This document shows, one piece after another, positions 34,047 through 42,554 of a DNA stretch of 64,000 nucleotides (position 1 is the stretch's first letter; every line of letters starts with the position of its first letter). The notes below the pieces were generated by a model. That model saw only the letters and a program-made list of their open reading frames with translations, was not told the DNA's origin and did no database searches. The stretch is from positions 142,931 through 206,930 of the forward strand of contig JBCBZG010000006.1 in assembly GCA_039815465.1 (NCBI GenBank). Direction: 5' to 3'. The DNA is from Shimia_B sp039815465 (GTDB taxonomy: Bacteria; Pseudomonadota; Alphaproteobacteria; Rhodobacterales; Rhodobacteraceae). A program made the translations under genes and the position numbers.

Positions 34047-35464
34047 CAGATGAACCTCTGGAGGAGTTCGCCCACCCGTTTCTTCAGCCCCGTGATCGGA
34101 GGTTTGAAGAGCAACGTGCCGTTCAGCTTCGGCTGGTAGAGCACCGATTTCAGGTGGCTGAACGTGTCGAAGCCTTCCCTCCCATGATAGCTCCCCGTCC
34201 CCGAGGCCCCAACCCCGCCGAAGGGGAGCGCGATGACGTGGAAGGCGGTCTCGTTCACTGATACCCCACCCGCCAGCGACCCGGTCAGCCACGCATCCCG
34301 CTCAGCCGCCCGATCCGTAAAGATATAAAGCGCTAGGGGCGCCGGGAGGGCGGCGACGAAGGCTTGGGCCTCCTCCTCGCTGTCGTAGGGAAGGATGGGG
34401 AGGACGGGGCCGAAGATCTCCTCTTCCATGCACTGCAGGCCCGGCGGCGGGTCGAGGATCAGGACCGGGGCCTCCGCGCGGCGCGTCTCGTCGCCCGAGA
34501 GGTCGGCCAAGCGGCGCATTTCGGCCCCGGCCTCCTCAGCCTCCGCCACCATCGCCTGGATGCGGGCGCGGTGGGGCTCAGAAATCATGGCGGTGTAGTC
34601 GGGATTGCCGCGAAAGCTGGGGTATTGGGCGCGCATGGCGTCTTCGACGAGGTCGGCGAACTGGGTCAGCTTTTCGCGGGGGACGAGGACGTAATCGGGG
34701 GCGATGCAGGCTTGGCCCGCGTTCAGGGTTTTGCCAAACGCGATGCGTCCGGCAGCGTGGGCAAGGTCCGCGCTGCGCCCGATAAAGACGGGGGATTTCC
34801 CGCCGAGCTCGAGCGTCACGGGCGTCAGGTTCTGCGCGGCGGCTTCGGCCACTTTGCGGCCCACGGCGGTGGAGCCGGTGAAGATCAGGTGGCCGAAGGG
34901 GAGCGCTGCGAAGGCCGCGCCGACATCCGCGCCGCCGGTCACGACGGCGACTTCCTCGGGGGCGAAGGTGCCCTCGATCAGGCGGACGAGCACGGCGGAG
35001 GTGCGCGGCGAAAGCTCCGAGGGTTTGATCATCGCCCGGTTGCCCGCCGCGAGCGCCCCGGCGAGAGGGCCGAGGGCCAGATAGACCGGGAAATTCCACG
35101 GGGCGATGATGCCCACGACGCCCTTGGGCTGCGGGATGATCCGCGCGCGGGCGGGCAAAAGGTGCTTTGCCAAAAGCCGCCGCCGGGGCCGCATCCAGCG
35201 CCTGAGATGCCGGCGGGCCTCGCGGATTTCGCCGATCACGAGAGTCACATCCACCATCTCCGCCTCGAAAGCACCGCGGTGGGAGAAGTCGTCGCTCATG
35301 GCCTGCACCAGCTCATCCTTGGCAACGATCAGCGCGCTCTCGAGCCGTTTCAGGCGGTTGATGCGCCGGGCGGCAGTCGGGTATGGGTCGGCGGCGTGGG
35401 CGGCCTTTTGCGCCTCTAGGATATCCATCAGGGGCGCGGTTTGCGCGTCGGTGAGGTCTTTCAT
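34046..35464 (-). CDS. Aldehyde dehydrogenase, coniferyl-type
   Basis: This NAD(P)-dependent aldehyde dehydrogenase has 472 residues and resembles the coniferyl aldehyde dehydrogenase subgroup (short N-terminus, C-terminal membrane-proximal helix). It has GIIAPWNFPVYLALGP, LELGGKSPVF with the general-base Glu, and NAGQACIAPDY with the catalytic Cys. It starts 4 bp after the GMC oxidoreductase gene. The pair alcohol oxidase plus aldehyde dehydrogenase suggests stepwise oxidation of one alcohol to an acid. The substrate is unknown. Confidence 0.9.
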   Translation of the reverse strand: MKDLTDAQTAPLMDILEAQKAAHAADPYPTAARRINRLKRLESALIVAKDELVQAMSDDFSHRGAFEAEMVDVTLVIGEIREARRHLRRWMRPRRRLLAKHLLPARARIIPQPKGVVGIIAPWNFPVYLALGPLAGALAAGNRAMIKPSELSPRTSAVLVRLIEGTFAPEEVAVVTGGADVGAAFAALPFGHLIFTGSTAVGRKVAEAAAQNLTPVTLELGGKSPVFIGRSADLAHAAGRIAFGKTLNAGQACIAPDYVLVPREKLTQFADLVEDAMRAQYPSFRGNPDYTAMISEPHRARIQAMVAEAEEAGAEMRRLADLSGDETRRAEAPVLILDPPPGLQCMEEEIFGPVLPILPYDSEEEAQAFVAALPAPLALYIFTDRAAERDAWLTGSLAGGVSVNETAFHVIALPFGGVGASGTGSYHGREGFDTFSHLKSVLYQPKLNGTLLFKPPITGLKKRVGELLQRFI

Positions 35465-35468
35465 TGGG

Positions 35469-37070
35469 CTACTCTCCGGCGGCGATCATATCTGCGGCCT
35501 TTTCGGCGATCATGATCGTGGGGGCGTTGGTGTTGCCGCTGATGATACGCGGCATGATGGAGGCGTCCACCACGCGCAGGCCGGTGACGCCACGTACCCT
35601 GAGCTCTGGGTCCACAACGGACGCGGCGTCAGTGCCCATGCGGCAGCTGCCCACGGGGTGGTAGACGCTATCCACCTCCGACCGGATGCGGTCAAGGAGG
35701 GCCGCGTCGTCATGGATCCCGTCGGTGGTGAGGTCTTTGGTGATGCTCCCAGCCATCGGCGGGCTCGCCATGATCTGGCGGGCGGTTTTGACGCCCTTGA
35801 GCATGAGCGCCGCGTCGCGGTCAGATGTCAGGAACGCGGGGTCGATGACGGGGGCGTCGGCGGCATTTGCCGACCGGATGCCGACCGAGCCACGGCTTTC
35901 CGGGCGCAGGATGCAGGTGTGGAGCGATATGGCGTGACCCGGCACTAGTTTGCGCCCGTGGTCCTGCACGCAGCCCACGCCGAAATGGAGCTGGATGTCG
36001 GGCCAATCGGGGTCGCTGTCGAGGGAGAAGAACGCGCCGGATTCCGCGATGTTGGAGGACCAGAAGCCTGCGCCGTCCCTGCGGTACTTGCCGATTTGGC
36101 CCAGCGCGCGGCGGGCGGTGGCGAGCGACACGCCGAGCACGTCAGGGCGGTTCACGCGGTAGCCGATGATGAAATCCGGGTGGTCGTGGAGGTTCTGGCC
36201 GACCTCTGGGCGGTCCGCGTGGACTGTGATCCCGTGGCGTTGCAGTTGGGCTGCGGGGCCAATGCCGGAGAGCATGAGGAGCTGGGGGGATTGGAAGGCT
36301 CCGGCGCTCAAAATGACCTCCCGGTTTGCGGTGACCTCTGCCTCCCTGCCCTTGCGCTTGTAGCGCACGCCGGTGGCGCGCCCTTCGGTGATCGTCACCC
36401 GCTGCGCGTGGGCGTGGGTGAGGATGTGGAGGTTCGGGCGGTCGAGGTTCGGGTGGAGGAAGGCCGCGGCGGCGGAGCAGCGCCAGCCCCGGCGGTCATC
36501 GTGGAATTGGGTGACCTGGAAATGGCCCGCGCCGGTTTGGCTGGCCCCGTTAAAGTCGTCGTTGCGCGGGATCTGGACGGCCTCGCAGGCGGCGATGAAA
36601 TCCTCGTTGATCGCGTAGGGCGTGGGCAGGTCGCGGACGTGGAGGGGGCCTGTGTCGGCGTGGTGGTCGCTCGCGCCGCGGGCGTTGTTCTCGGATTTCA
36701 GGAAGTGGGGGCGCACGTCCTCCCACCCCCAGCCGGGGACGCCCCATTCGTCATAGTCGCGCGGGTTGCCGCGGATGTAGATCATGGCGTTGACGGCCGA
36801 CGAGCCGCCCAGCCCTTTGCCCCGGGGTTGATACCCGGTGCGGCCTTTGAGGCCCGGTTGGGGAACTGTGTCGAAGCCCCAGTTCAGGTTTGTGACGCGG
36901 CCCCCGTGGACCGCGCCCAGCACCATGGTGGGGACGCGCACGGTGAGCTGGGTTCCGTCGCCGCCGGATTCGATGAGGCAGACGGTGGTTTGTGGGTCCT
37001 CGCTGAGGCGCGCGGCCAATGTGGCCCCGGCGGAGCCGCCGCCGACGATGACGTAGTCGTACGCGCTCAC
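35469..37070 (-). CDS. GMC oxidoreductase (FAD, choline dehydrogenase-like)
   Basis: This flavoprotein alcohol dehydrogenase of 533 residues starts at GTG 37070 (GTGA overlap). The FAD-binding GGGSAGATLAARLSE lies at 9-23. The GMC signature RGKGLGGSSAVNAMIYIRG and ILSAGAFQSPQLLMLSGIG motifs are present. The active-site region includes VYHPVGSCRMG and SGNTNAPTIMIAEKAAD. It is about 45 percent similar by eye to the GMC protein at 51944. No signal peptide is seen. The substrate is likely a small alcohol; choline is only the family default. Confidence 0.9.
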   Translation of the reverse strand: MSAYDYVIVGGGSAGATLAARLSEDPQTTVCLIESGGDGTQLTVRVPTMVLGAVHGGRVTNLNWGFDTVPQPGLKGRTGYQPRGKGLGGSSAVNAMIYIRGNPRDYDEWGVPGWGWEDVRPHFLKSENNARGASDHHADTGPLHVRDLPTPYAINEDFIAACEAVQIPRNDDFNGASQTGAGHFQVTQFHDDRRGWRCSAAAAFLHPNLDRPNLHILTHAHAQRVTITEGRATGVRYKRKGREAEVTANREVILSAGAFQSPQLLMLSGIGPAAQLQRHGITVHADRPEVGQNLHDHPDFIIGYRVNRPDVLGVSLATARRALGQIGKYRRDGAGFWSSNIAESGAFFSLDSDPDWPDIQLHFGVGCVQDHGRKLVPGHAISLHTCILRPESRGSVGIRSANAADAPVIDPAFLTSDRDAALMLKGVKTARQIMASPPMAGSITKDLTTDGIHDDAALLDRIRSEVDSVYHPVGSCRMGTDAASVVDPELRVRGVTGLRVVDASIMPRIISGNTNAPTIMIAEKAADMIAAGE

Positions 37071-37825
37071 GACATGCGGATCCCGGCGTCGAGGCGGATG
37101 GTTTCGGCGTTCATGTAGGGGCAGGTGATGAGGAAGGTGGCGAGGCGACCGAACTCCTGCGGGTGGCCGAGACGCTTGGGGAAAAGCGGTTGGTCGGCGA
37201 GTGCTGCTTGGGCTTTTTCGGGGAGCCCCGCGAGCATGGGAGTGGTGAAGAGGCCCGGTGCGATGGCGTTCACACGGATGCCGTGGGAGGCGAGGTCGCG
37301 CGCCATGGGGAGGACCATGCCCACGATCCCGCCCTTGGAGGCGGCATAGGCTGGCTGGCCCTTTTGCCCGTCGAAGGCAGCGACGGAGGCGGTGAAGATT
37401 ATGGAGCCGCGTTCGCCGTCTGCGTTGGGCGTGTTTTCGGCCATGGCCTGCGCGGCGAGGCGGGCGACGTTGAAGCTGCCCTTGAGGTTGATGTCGAGGG
37501 TGCGGGCGTAGGTTTCGAGCGCGTGGGGGCCGTCGCGGCCTAACGTTTTTTCCGAGGTCGCGATGCCTGCGCAGTTGATGGCGGCGGTGAGGGGGCCGAG
37601 GCTTTGCGTGGCGGTGATGGCGGCGGCGATGTCGCCCTCGTCCGTCACATCGCGGCCTGCGTGGATGACTTGGCCCGGGAATTCGGCGGCGAGCCCTTCG
37701 GCGCGGTCCCTGTTCAGGTCCACGATGCCCACGTGCCCGCCCGCGGCGGTGATGGCGCGCAGCGTTGCCTCGCCCAGGCCAGAGGCCCCGCCGGTGATCA
37801 GTGCGACTGAGTCCTTGAGCTCCAT
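37067..37825 (-). CDS. SDR, 3-hydroxyacyl-CoA dehydrogenase type II-like
   Basis: This 252-residue short-chain dehydrogenase has the Rossmann motif TGGASGLGEA at 11-20, the NCAG motif, catalytic Ser/Tyr/Lys in TASVAAFDGQKGQPAYAASKGG, and a typical type II 3-hydroxyacyl-CoA dehydrogenase C-terminus (PKRLGHPQEFGRLATFLI). It precedes the GMC gene with a 4-bp overlap. The family may act on 3-hydroxyacyl-CoA or other secondary alcohols. In this cluster its substrate is unknown. Confidence 0.88.
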   Translation of the reverse strand: MELKDSVALITGGASGLGEATLRAITAAGGHVGIVDLNRDRAEGLAAEFPGQVIHAGRDVTDEGDIAAAITATQSLGPLTAAINCAGIATSEKTLGRDGPHALETYARTLDINLKGSFNVARLAAQAMAENTPNADGERGSIIFTASVAAFDGQKGQPAYAASKGGIVGMVLPMARDLASHGIRVNAIAPGLFTTPMLAGLPEKAQAALADQPLFPKRLGHPQEFGRLATFLITCPYMNAETIRLDAGIRMS

Positions 37826-37855
37826 TCTCGCCCCCCTTGGTCGGGGAGCGTGGCG

Positions 37856-38728
37856 CTACCGCTTCCCGTAGTAAAGCCCCACCACGTGTTCAGCTTCGGC
37901 AAAGAATAGCCAGCGCGACGCTGCGACACCCAAGCCATGGATGATGACGGCGATGAGCGCGAGGAAGATGGAGTTGGATATTAGGAGGAGCGCGAAGGGG
38001 ACGACGAACCCTGCCGCCAGCGCGATGAGGCGCAGGCGCTGGGCGTGTTTGCGGCCCACGACGTGGACGAATTCGCGCAGGAGGTAGTTGGTGCCCGTAT
38101 GGGGCGGCTCGAAGGATTTGACGCTACCGATGGAGCCGAGGCCCGTGGCGGTTTCGAGGTTCGTGCCGCTGTCACGAAGCGCACCGTCGCCGCGGTACCA
38201 CCAGGCGAGCTGGGCGACTGCGGCGATGGGCACGAGGATGAGCGCGATGGCGCCCTGCCCTGCGAGCACCGCGCCGCCCGCGAGGGACAGCGAGACGAAG
38301 AGCACCGGCGTGAGCGGTGTGTTCCAGCGCGGAACGGTCTTGAGCTGGGCGTAGATCATGGCGGTCGTGTAGACGGTGCCGAGCGACAGGAGCGCGCCGA
38401 GGATGCCGATGACGGTCCAGCGTTCCCCGAGGAACACGAGCCCCGCGCCGTAAACCGCCATTGTCAGCAGCGCGGCGACCGAACACACCCCTTCCCGGCT
38501 GAGCCAGGAGCTGCGCCACTGCGTGAAGGCGCGCCAGGCGCGTTCGGGGTGGCCCAGGTGGAAAGTGGAGGCGAGCAGGCCCACAACGGCGAGGAGGTAG
38601 GCGATGGTGAAATAGCCGAACGCCACCCAGCCGGTGACAGCAGGCATCCCGAGGCCGAGATAAAAGAGCAGGCCGAAGCCCAGGCCAGAGAGGGTCGTAA
38701 AGACGATAACTGAGGGTGCGGGATGCAT
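37856..38728 (-). CDS. soeC: SoeC-like membrane anchor (DmsC family)
   Basis: This 290-residue integral membrane protein has about eight hydrophobic helices and matches the DmsC anchor family of molybdenum oxidoreductases. With the SoeA and SoeB homologues it forms the three-subunit, cytoplasm-facing sulfite-oxidising complex that passes electrons to quinone. Typical features are the HLGHPERAWRAF stretch and the final AEHVVGLYYGK. It overlaps soeB by TAATG. Confidence 0.85.
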   Translation of the reverse strand: MHPAPSVIVFTTLSGLGFGLLFYLGLGMPAVTGWVAFGYFTIAYLLAVVGLLASTFHLGHPERAWRAFTQWRSSWLSREGVCSVAALLTMAVYGAGLVFLGERWTVIGILGALLSLGTVYTTAMIYAQLKTVPRWNTPLTPVLFVSLSLAGGAVLAGQGAIALILVPIAAVAQLAWWYRGDGALRDSGTNLETATGLGSIGSVKSFEPPHTGTNYLLREFVHVVGRKHAQRLRLIALAAGFVVPFALLLISNSIFLALIAVIIHGLGVAASRWLFFAEAEHVVGLYYGKR

Positions 38729-39477
38729 TAGACTTTATCCAACATCTTATCGAGCCAACCGACGAAGCCCTTCGCCTCCTCCGCGACGGGCGCCATGTCC
38801 GGCATCACGAACTCGGGTTTGGAGATCTTATCCTTGGGCCGGGGTGGCAGGTATTTGTTGACGGGCTTGGTGCCCTGCTCGGGCATGAGGTCCATGCCGC
38901 CGCGTTCGGCCACCAGCAGGCTCACGGCGGAGTTCGGGTCGCCCAGATCGCCGAAATGGCGGGCATTGGCGGGGCAAGTGCGCACGCAAGAGGGTTCGCG
39001 ATCCTCCTCCGGCAGGTTTTCGTTGTAGATTCGGTCAACGCAGAGCGTGCATTTCTTCATCACCTGCTCTTCGCCGTCCATCTCCCGCGCGCCGTAGGGG
39101 CAGGCCCAGGCGCAGAGGCCGCAGCCGATGCAGTGATCCTCGTTCACGAGCACGATGCCATCCTCCACCCGCTTGTAGCTCGCGCCTGTCGGGCAAACGG
39201 TCACGCAGGGCGCGTCCTCGCAATGGAGGCAGGATTTGGGGAAGTGGATGAGCTGCGGGGGCGCGTCATTGGCGGGCGTGACCTCGTAGGAGTGTACGCG
39301 GTTCAGAAACGTGCCGGTGGGGTCGCCGCCATAGGCGTCCTGATCGCTAAGCGGCGCGCCGTAGTTTTCGGTATTCCAGCCTTTGCAGGAGATCACGCAG
39401 GCATGGCAGCCCACGCAGGTGTCCAGATCAATGACGAGGCCGAGCTTTTTGTCGGTGCTTTCGGGCAGAGTAGTCAT
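38728..39477 (-). CDS. soeB: SoeB-like iron-sulfur subunit
   Basis: This 249-residue electron-transfer subunit has four ferredoxin-type cysteine groups: CVGCHACVISC (21-31), CLHCEDAPCVTVC, CIGCGLCAWAC and a later CTLC/CVRTC pair, typical for DmsB/SoeB with four 4Fe-4S clusters. It would wire the molybdenum subunit to the membrane anchor. It overlaps the small membrane gene upstream by 4 bp. Confidence 0.9.
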   Translation of the reverse strand: MTTLPESTDKKLGLVIDLDTCVGCHACVISCKGWNTENYGAPLSDQDAYGGDPTGTFLNRVHSYEVTPANDAPPQLIHFPKSCLHCEDAPCVTVCPTGASYKRVEDGIVLVNEDHCIGCGLCAWACPYGAREMDGEEQVMKKCTLCVDRIYNENLPEEDREPSCVRTCPANARHFGDLGDPNSAVSLLVAERGGMDLMPEQGTKPVNKYLPPRPKDKISKPEFVMPDMAPVAEEAKGFVGWLDKMLDKV

Positions 39478-39602
39478 GCGATGCCTCCTAACCGGGCGGC
39501 GGATTCAACGGAGTTGAGCGAGCGGATGATGTAGCCGACGAAGCTACCGAAGGTGACAGCGACGAAGACGGCGATGAGGATGAGCGTGCGGCGTGGGGTC
39601 AT
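39474..39602 (-). CDS. 42-residue single-pass membrane protein between soeA and soeB
   Basis: ATG 39602 follows GGAGAGG and gives MTPRRTLILIAVFVAVTFGSFVGYIIRSLNSVESAARLGGIA. There is one hydrophobic helix at residues 7-26, a basic start, and a short C-terminal tail. It overlaps soeB by 4 bp. It fits a small accessory subunit of the sulfite-oxidising complex. The longer frame to 39719 runs through two hairpins and is not used. Confidence 0.7.
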   Translation of the reverse strand: MTPRRTLILIAVFVAVTFGSFVGYIIRSLNSVESAARLGGIA

Positions 39603-39623
39603 CGCAGACCTCTCCGCCCGGCG

Positions 39624-39670
39624 CAAAAGTCTTTCGAAGACTTTTGGCAAAACTTTTCGCAAAAGTTTTG
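39624..39670 (-). promoter_or_regulatory. Two perfect intercistronic hairpins after soeA
   Basis: At 39624-39646 CAAAAGTCT and AGACTTTTG flank TTCGA. At 39648-39670 CAAAACTTTT and AAAAGTTTTG flank CGC. Both are perfect and adjacent, and would form RNA hairpins protecting or processing the transcript. Confidence 0.75.
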
Positions 39671-39675
39671 GGCGC

Positions 39676-42498
39676 TCATGATTGCACCTTCCACGCGAGT
39701 TTGTCGGGGCCTTTGCCAACCGGCGACTTGATCGGGGGCAGAGCGGGCTGCGTTTCTGCCGGGGCGGTGGTTTTTTCGATCTTTACGCGCAGGTCGAACC
39801 AGGCGGCTTGACCTGTCACGGGGTCAGAGTTCGCCCAGCGGAGGCCGTCGCCTTTTGGCGGCAAAAGCTCGTGGATGAGGTGGTTGAGGAGGAAGCCCTT
39901 CGTGGCCTCTGGCGCGTCATCATCCAGAGCCCAGGCGCCTTTGCGTTTGCCGATGGCATTCCAGGTCCAGACGGTCGAGTTATTGAGCGCGGCCATATGG
40001 GCCACCGGCACGGTGATGTCGCCGTGGGCGGAGGAGACTTTGGCCCAGTCGCCCTCCTCGAACCCTTCCTTTTCCCAGATGTCGGTGGGGACATAGAGCG
40101 GGTTGCGGCCATGGATCTGACGGAGCCACGCGTTTTGCGTGCCCCAGGAGTGGTACATGGCCATGGGGCGTTGGGTGAGCGCGTGGACCGGGTATTCGTC
40201 GGTGTCGACGCGGTCATCTTCGAACGGCGCGTACCAGATGGGGAGCGGGTCGAGCGTTTCCTTGATGCGCTCGCGCAGGTGGTCGGGCGGTTGGCGGTCG
40301 CCGTGGCCCTCTGCCGCGAGTTGGAATTTCCGCATGGTTTCCACATAGACATCAAAGACATAGGGCTGCGGGCTGTCGTAAAGCCCCATATCCACCGCCC
40401 AGTCCTGATAGGCTGCATTCCAGGGTTTCATATAGGCCGCGTCCTCGGGGATGTGGCTGACGAAGAAGCCGCCATTTTCGATGTAGCGGTCGATCTGGTC
40501 CGGGTTCACGTCGCCGCGCCCGTGACTGTCGCCATTGCCGCGGAAGCCTGCGAGGGGACCGATGCCGGGCTTGCGCTGGTGGTTGGTGATGTAGTCGGCG
40601 TAGTCCTGATACTTCGCGCTGCCATCCTCGTTCGTGAAGCCGGGCAGACCCATTTTGTTGGCCAGTTGCACGAGCACAGTCTGGAAGCCGCGGACGTCGC
40701 GGTCGGGTTCAACCACGGGCCAGCGGATGGCGTCTGCGGCGGCGTCGGCCTCGCAAATCGGACGGTCGAGCAGGCTGATGCAGTCGTGGCGTTCGAGGTA
40801 CGTGGTGTCGGGCAGGATCAGGTCCGCGTAGGCCACCATTTCGGAACTGTAGGCGTCGGAGTAGATGATACGCGGGATGACGTAGTCGCCGTTTTCATCC
40901 TTATCCGTCAGCATTTTGATCACACCCGACGTGTTCATGGTCGAGTTCCAGGACATGTTGGCCATGTACATGAAGAGCGTGTCGATCTTGTACGGGTCGC
41001 CAGCGTAGGCGTTGGAGATCACCATGTGCATCATGCCGTGGGACGACATGGGGTTTTCCCAGGTGAAGGCCTTGTCGATCCGAGCGGGGGTTCCGTCTTC
41101 CTTGAGGCAGAGCCCTTCTGGCCCCTGAACGAAGCCCAGGTGCGGGCCGTCGAGCGGTTTGCCGGGGGTGACCTTGCAGTGCGGCTTTGGGTGGGCGCTG
41201 ACCGGCTTTGGATATGGTGGCTTGAAGCGGAAGCCGCCGGGGACCTCGACCGTGCCAAGCAGGATCTGCAGGAGGTGCAGCGAGCGGCAGGTCTGGAAGC
41301 CGTTCGAGTGGGCGGAGATCCCGCGCATGGAGTGGAAGGAGACGGGGCGGCCCGTCATCGTTTTATGGGTCTCACCGCGGAAGTCGGTCCATTCGATGGG
41401 CAGTTCGAACGCCTCGTCAAATGCGACGCGGGCGAGTTCTGTCGCGATGGCGCGGATCCGATCGGCGCTGACGCCGCAGCGGTCGGCGACGGCTTCGGGC
41501 GCGTATTCGTCGCTCAGGTAGCGTTCGGCGAGGAGGTGCATGACCGGCACATGGGTCACGCCGCCCGCGCGGTGGGTCATGGAGAGTGAGGGCTTCACGC
41601 CCTTCTGGTCGAACGGCGTTGGCTTGCCGGTCGTCCGGTCCATGACGAGCAGTTTGCCGTCGTCGTCGCGCAGCAAGAGCCCGTATTCGGGCGACTTTTC
41701 GTCCTGGTTCACGAGTACCGGGCAGTTGGTGAAACGCGCGAGGTAGTCGAGGTCGATCTTGCCCGCTTTCAGAAGCTCATGGATGAGCGCGAGGATGAAG
41801 AGGCCGTCGGTGCCGGGCGTAATGCCCACCCATTCGTCGGCCACGGCGTTGTAGCCGGTGCGGATGGGGTTCACGCCGATGATCTTGCCACCGTGTTTCT
41901 TCAAGCGGCCGATGCCCATTTTGATGGGGTTTGAGTCGTGATCCTCGGCCACGCCGAAGAGCATGAAGAGTTTCGTGCGGTCCCAGTCGGGTTGGCCGAA
42001 TTCCCAGAACGCGCCGCCCATGGTGTAGATGCCTGCGGCGGCCATGTTGACGGAGCAGAAGCCGCCATGGGCCGCGTAGTTCGGGGTGCCGAAGTTCTGC
42101 GCCCAGAAACTCGTGAAGGACTGCGACTGGTCGCGGCCTGTGAAGAAGGCGAGCTTTGACGGGTCCTCGGCGCGGATAGGTTCGAGCCAGTCCGCCGCGA
42201 TTTGCAGCGCCTCGTCCCACTCGATCTCCTCAAACTCGCCGGAGCCGCGTTCGCCGACGCGTTTGAGTGGCTTGCGCAGGCGCGACGGGGCATTGTGTTG
42301 CATGATCCCGGCGGAGCCTTTGGCGCAGAGCACGCCCTGGTTCACCGGGTGGTCGCGGTTGCCTTCGATATAGGCGACCTTTCCGTCCTTCATATGCACG
42401 TTGATCCCGCAGCGGCAGGCGCACATGTAGCAGGTTGTTTTACGCACCTCGTCGGAGACTTTGGGCGAGAGGTCGAGCTTGGGTTGCTGGAAGGTCAT
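39676..42498 (-). CDS. soeA: SoeA-like molybdopterin subunit (sulfite dehydrogenase)
   Basis: This is the catalytic subunit of a DMSO reductase-family enzyme, probably cytoplasmic sulfite dehydrogenase. In 940 residues it binds one 4Fe-4S cluster near the N-terminus (Cys23, Cys26, Cys30, Cys58) and a bis-MGD cofactor (segments GVNPIRTGYNAVADEWVGITPGTDG and HSWGTQNAWLRQIHGRNPL). No Tat signal is present, as in SoeA and unlike periplasmic relatives. Formate dehydrogenase or polysulfide reductase are alternatives, but the adjacent sulfite-producing SuyAB supports SoeA. Confidence 0.88.
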   Translation of the reverse strand: MTFQQPKLDLSPKVSDEVRKTTCYMCACRCGINVHMKDGKVAYIEGNRDHPVNQGVLCAKGSAGIMQHNAPSRLRKPLKRVGERGSGEFEEIEWDEALQIAADWLEPIRAEDPSKLAFFTGRDQSQSFTSFWAQNFGTPNYAAHGGFCSVNMAAAGIYTMGGAFWEFGQPDWDRTKLFMLFGVAEDHDSNPIKMGIGRLKKHGGKIIGVNPIRTGYNAVADEWVGITPGTDGLFILALIHELLKAGKIDLDYLARFTNCPVLVNQDEKSPEYGLLLRDDDGKLLVMDRTTGKPTPFDQKGVKPSLSMTHRAGGVTHVPVMHLLAERYLSDEYAPEAVADRCGVSADRIRAIATELARVAFDEAFELPIEWTDFRGETHKTMTGRPVSFHSMRGISAHSNGFQTCRSLHLLQILLGTVEVPGGFRFKPPYPKPVSAHPKPHCKVTPGKPLDGPHLGFVQGPEGLCLKEDGTPARIDKAFTWENPMSSHGMMHMVISNAYAGDPYKIDTLFMYMANMSWNSTMNTSGVIKMLTDKDENGDYVIPRIIYSDAYSSEMVAYADLILPDTTYLERHDCISLLDRPICEADAAADAIRWPVVEPDRDVRGFQTVLVQLANKMGLPGFTNEDGSAKYQDYADYITNHQRKPGIGPLAGFRGNGDSHGRGDVNPDQIDRYIENGGFFVSHIPEDAAYMKPWNAAYQDWAVDMGLYDSPQPYVFDVYVETMRKFQLAAEGHGDRQPPDHLRERIKETLDPLPIWYAPFEDDRVDTDEYPVHALTQRPMAMYHSWGTQNAWLRQIHGRNPLYVPTDIWEKEGFEEGDWAKVSSAHGDITVPVAHMAALNNSTVWTWNAIGKRKGAWALDDDAPEATKGFLLNHLIHELLPPKGDGLRWANSDPVTGQAAWFDLRVKIEKTTAPAETQPALPPIKSPVGKGPDKLAWKVQS

Positions 42499-42524
42499 CT
42501 GGCGTCCGCGGCTATAAGTGGGAT

Positions 42525-42548
42525 GCGGGGCGGCGCAGGCCGCCCCGC
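42525..42548 (-). promoter_or_regulatory. 10-bp perfect hairpin between suyB and soeA
   Basis: GCGGGGCGGC and GCCGCCCCGC pair around four bases. No T-tract follows on the minus strand, so RNA processing or stability is more likely than termination. Confidence 0.7.
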
Positions 42549-42554
42549 GAAGGA

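Noticed and set aside
33507..34292. 261-residue form of the DUF4334 protein
   Set aside because: The first 82 residues lie over the aldehyde dehydrogenase gene in another frame; ATG 34046 matches the domain start.
39682..41589. Rightward 635-residue frame opposite soeA
   Set aside because: Antisense shadow of a recognised molybdopterin enzyme; the sequence has no family features.
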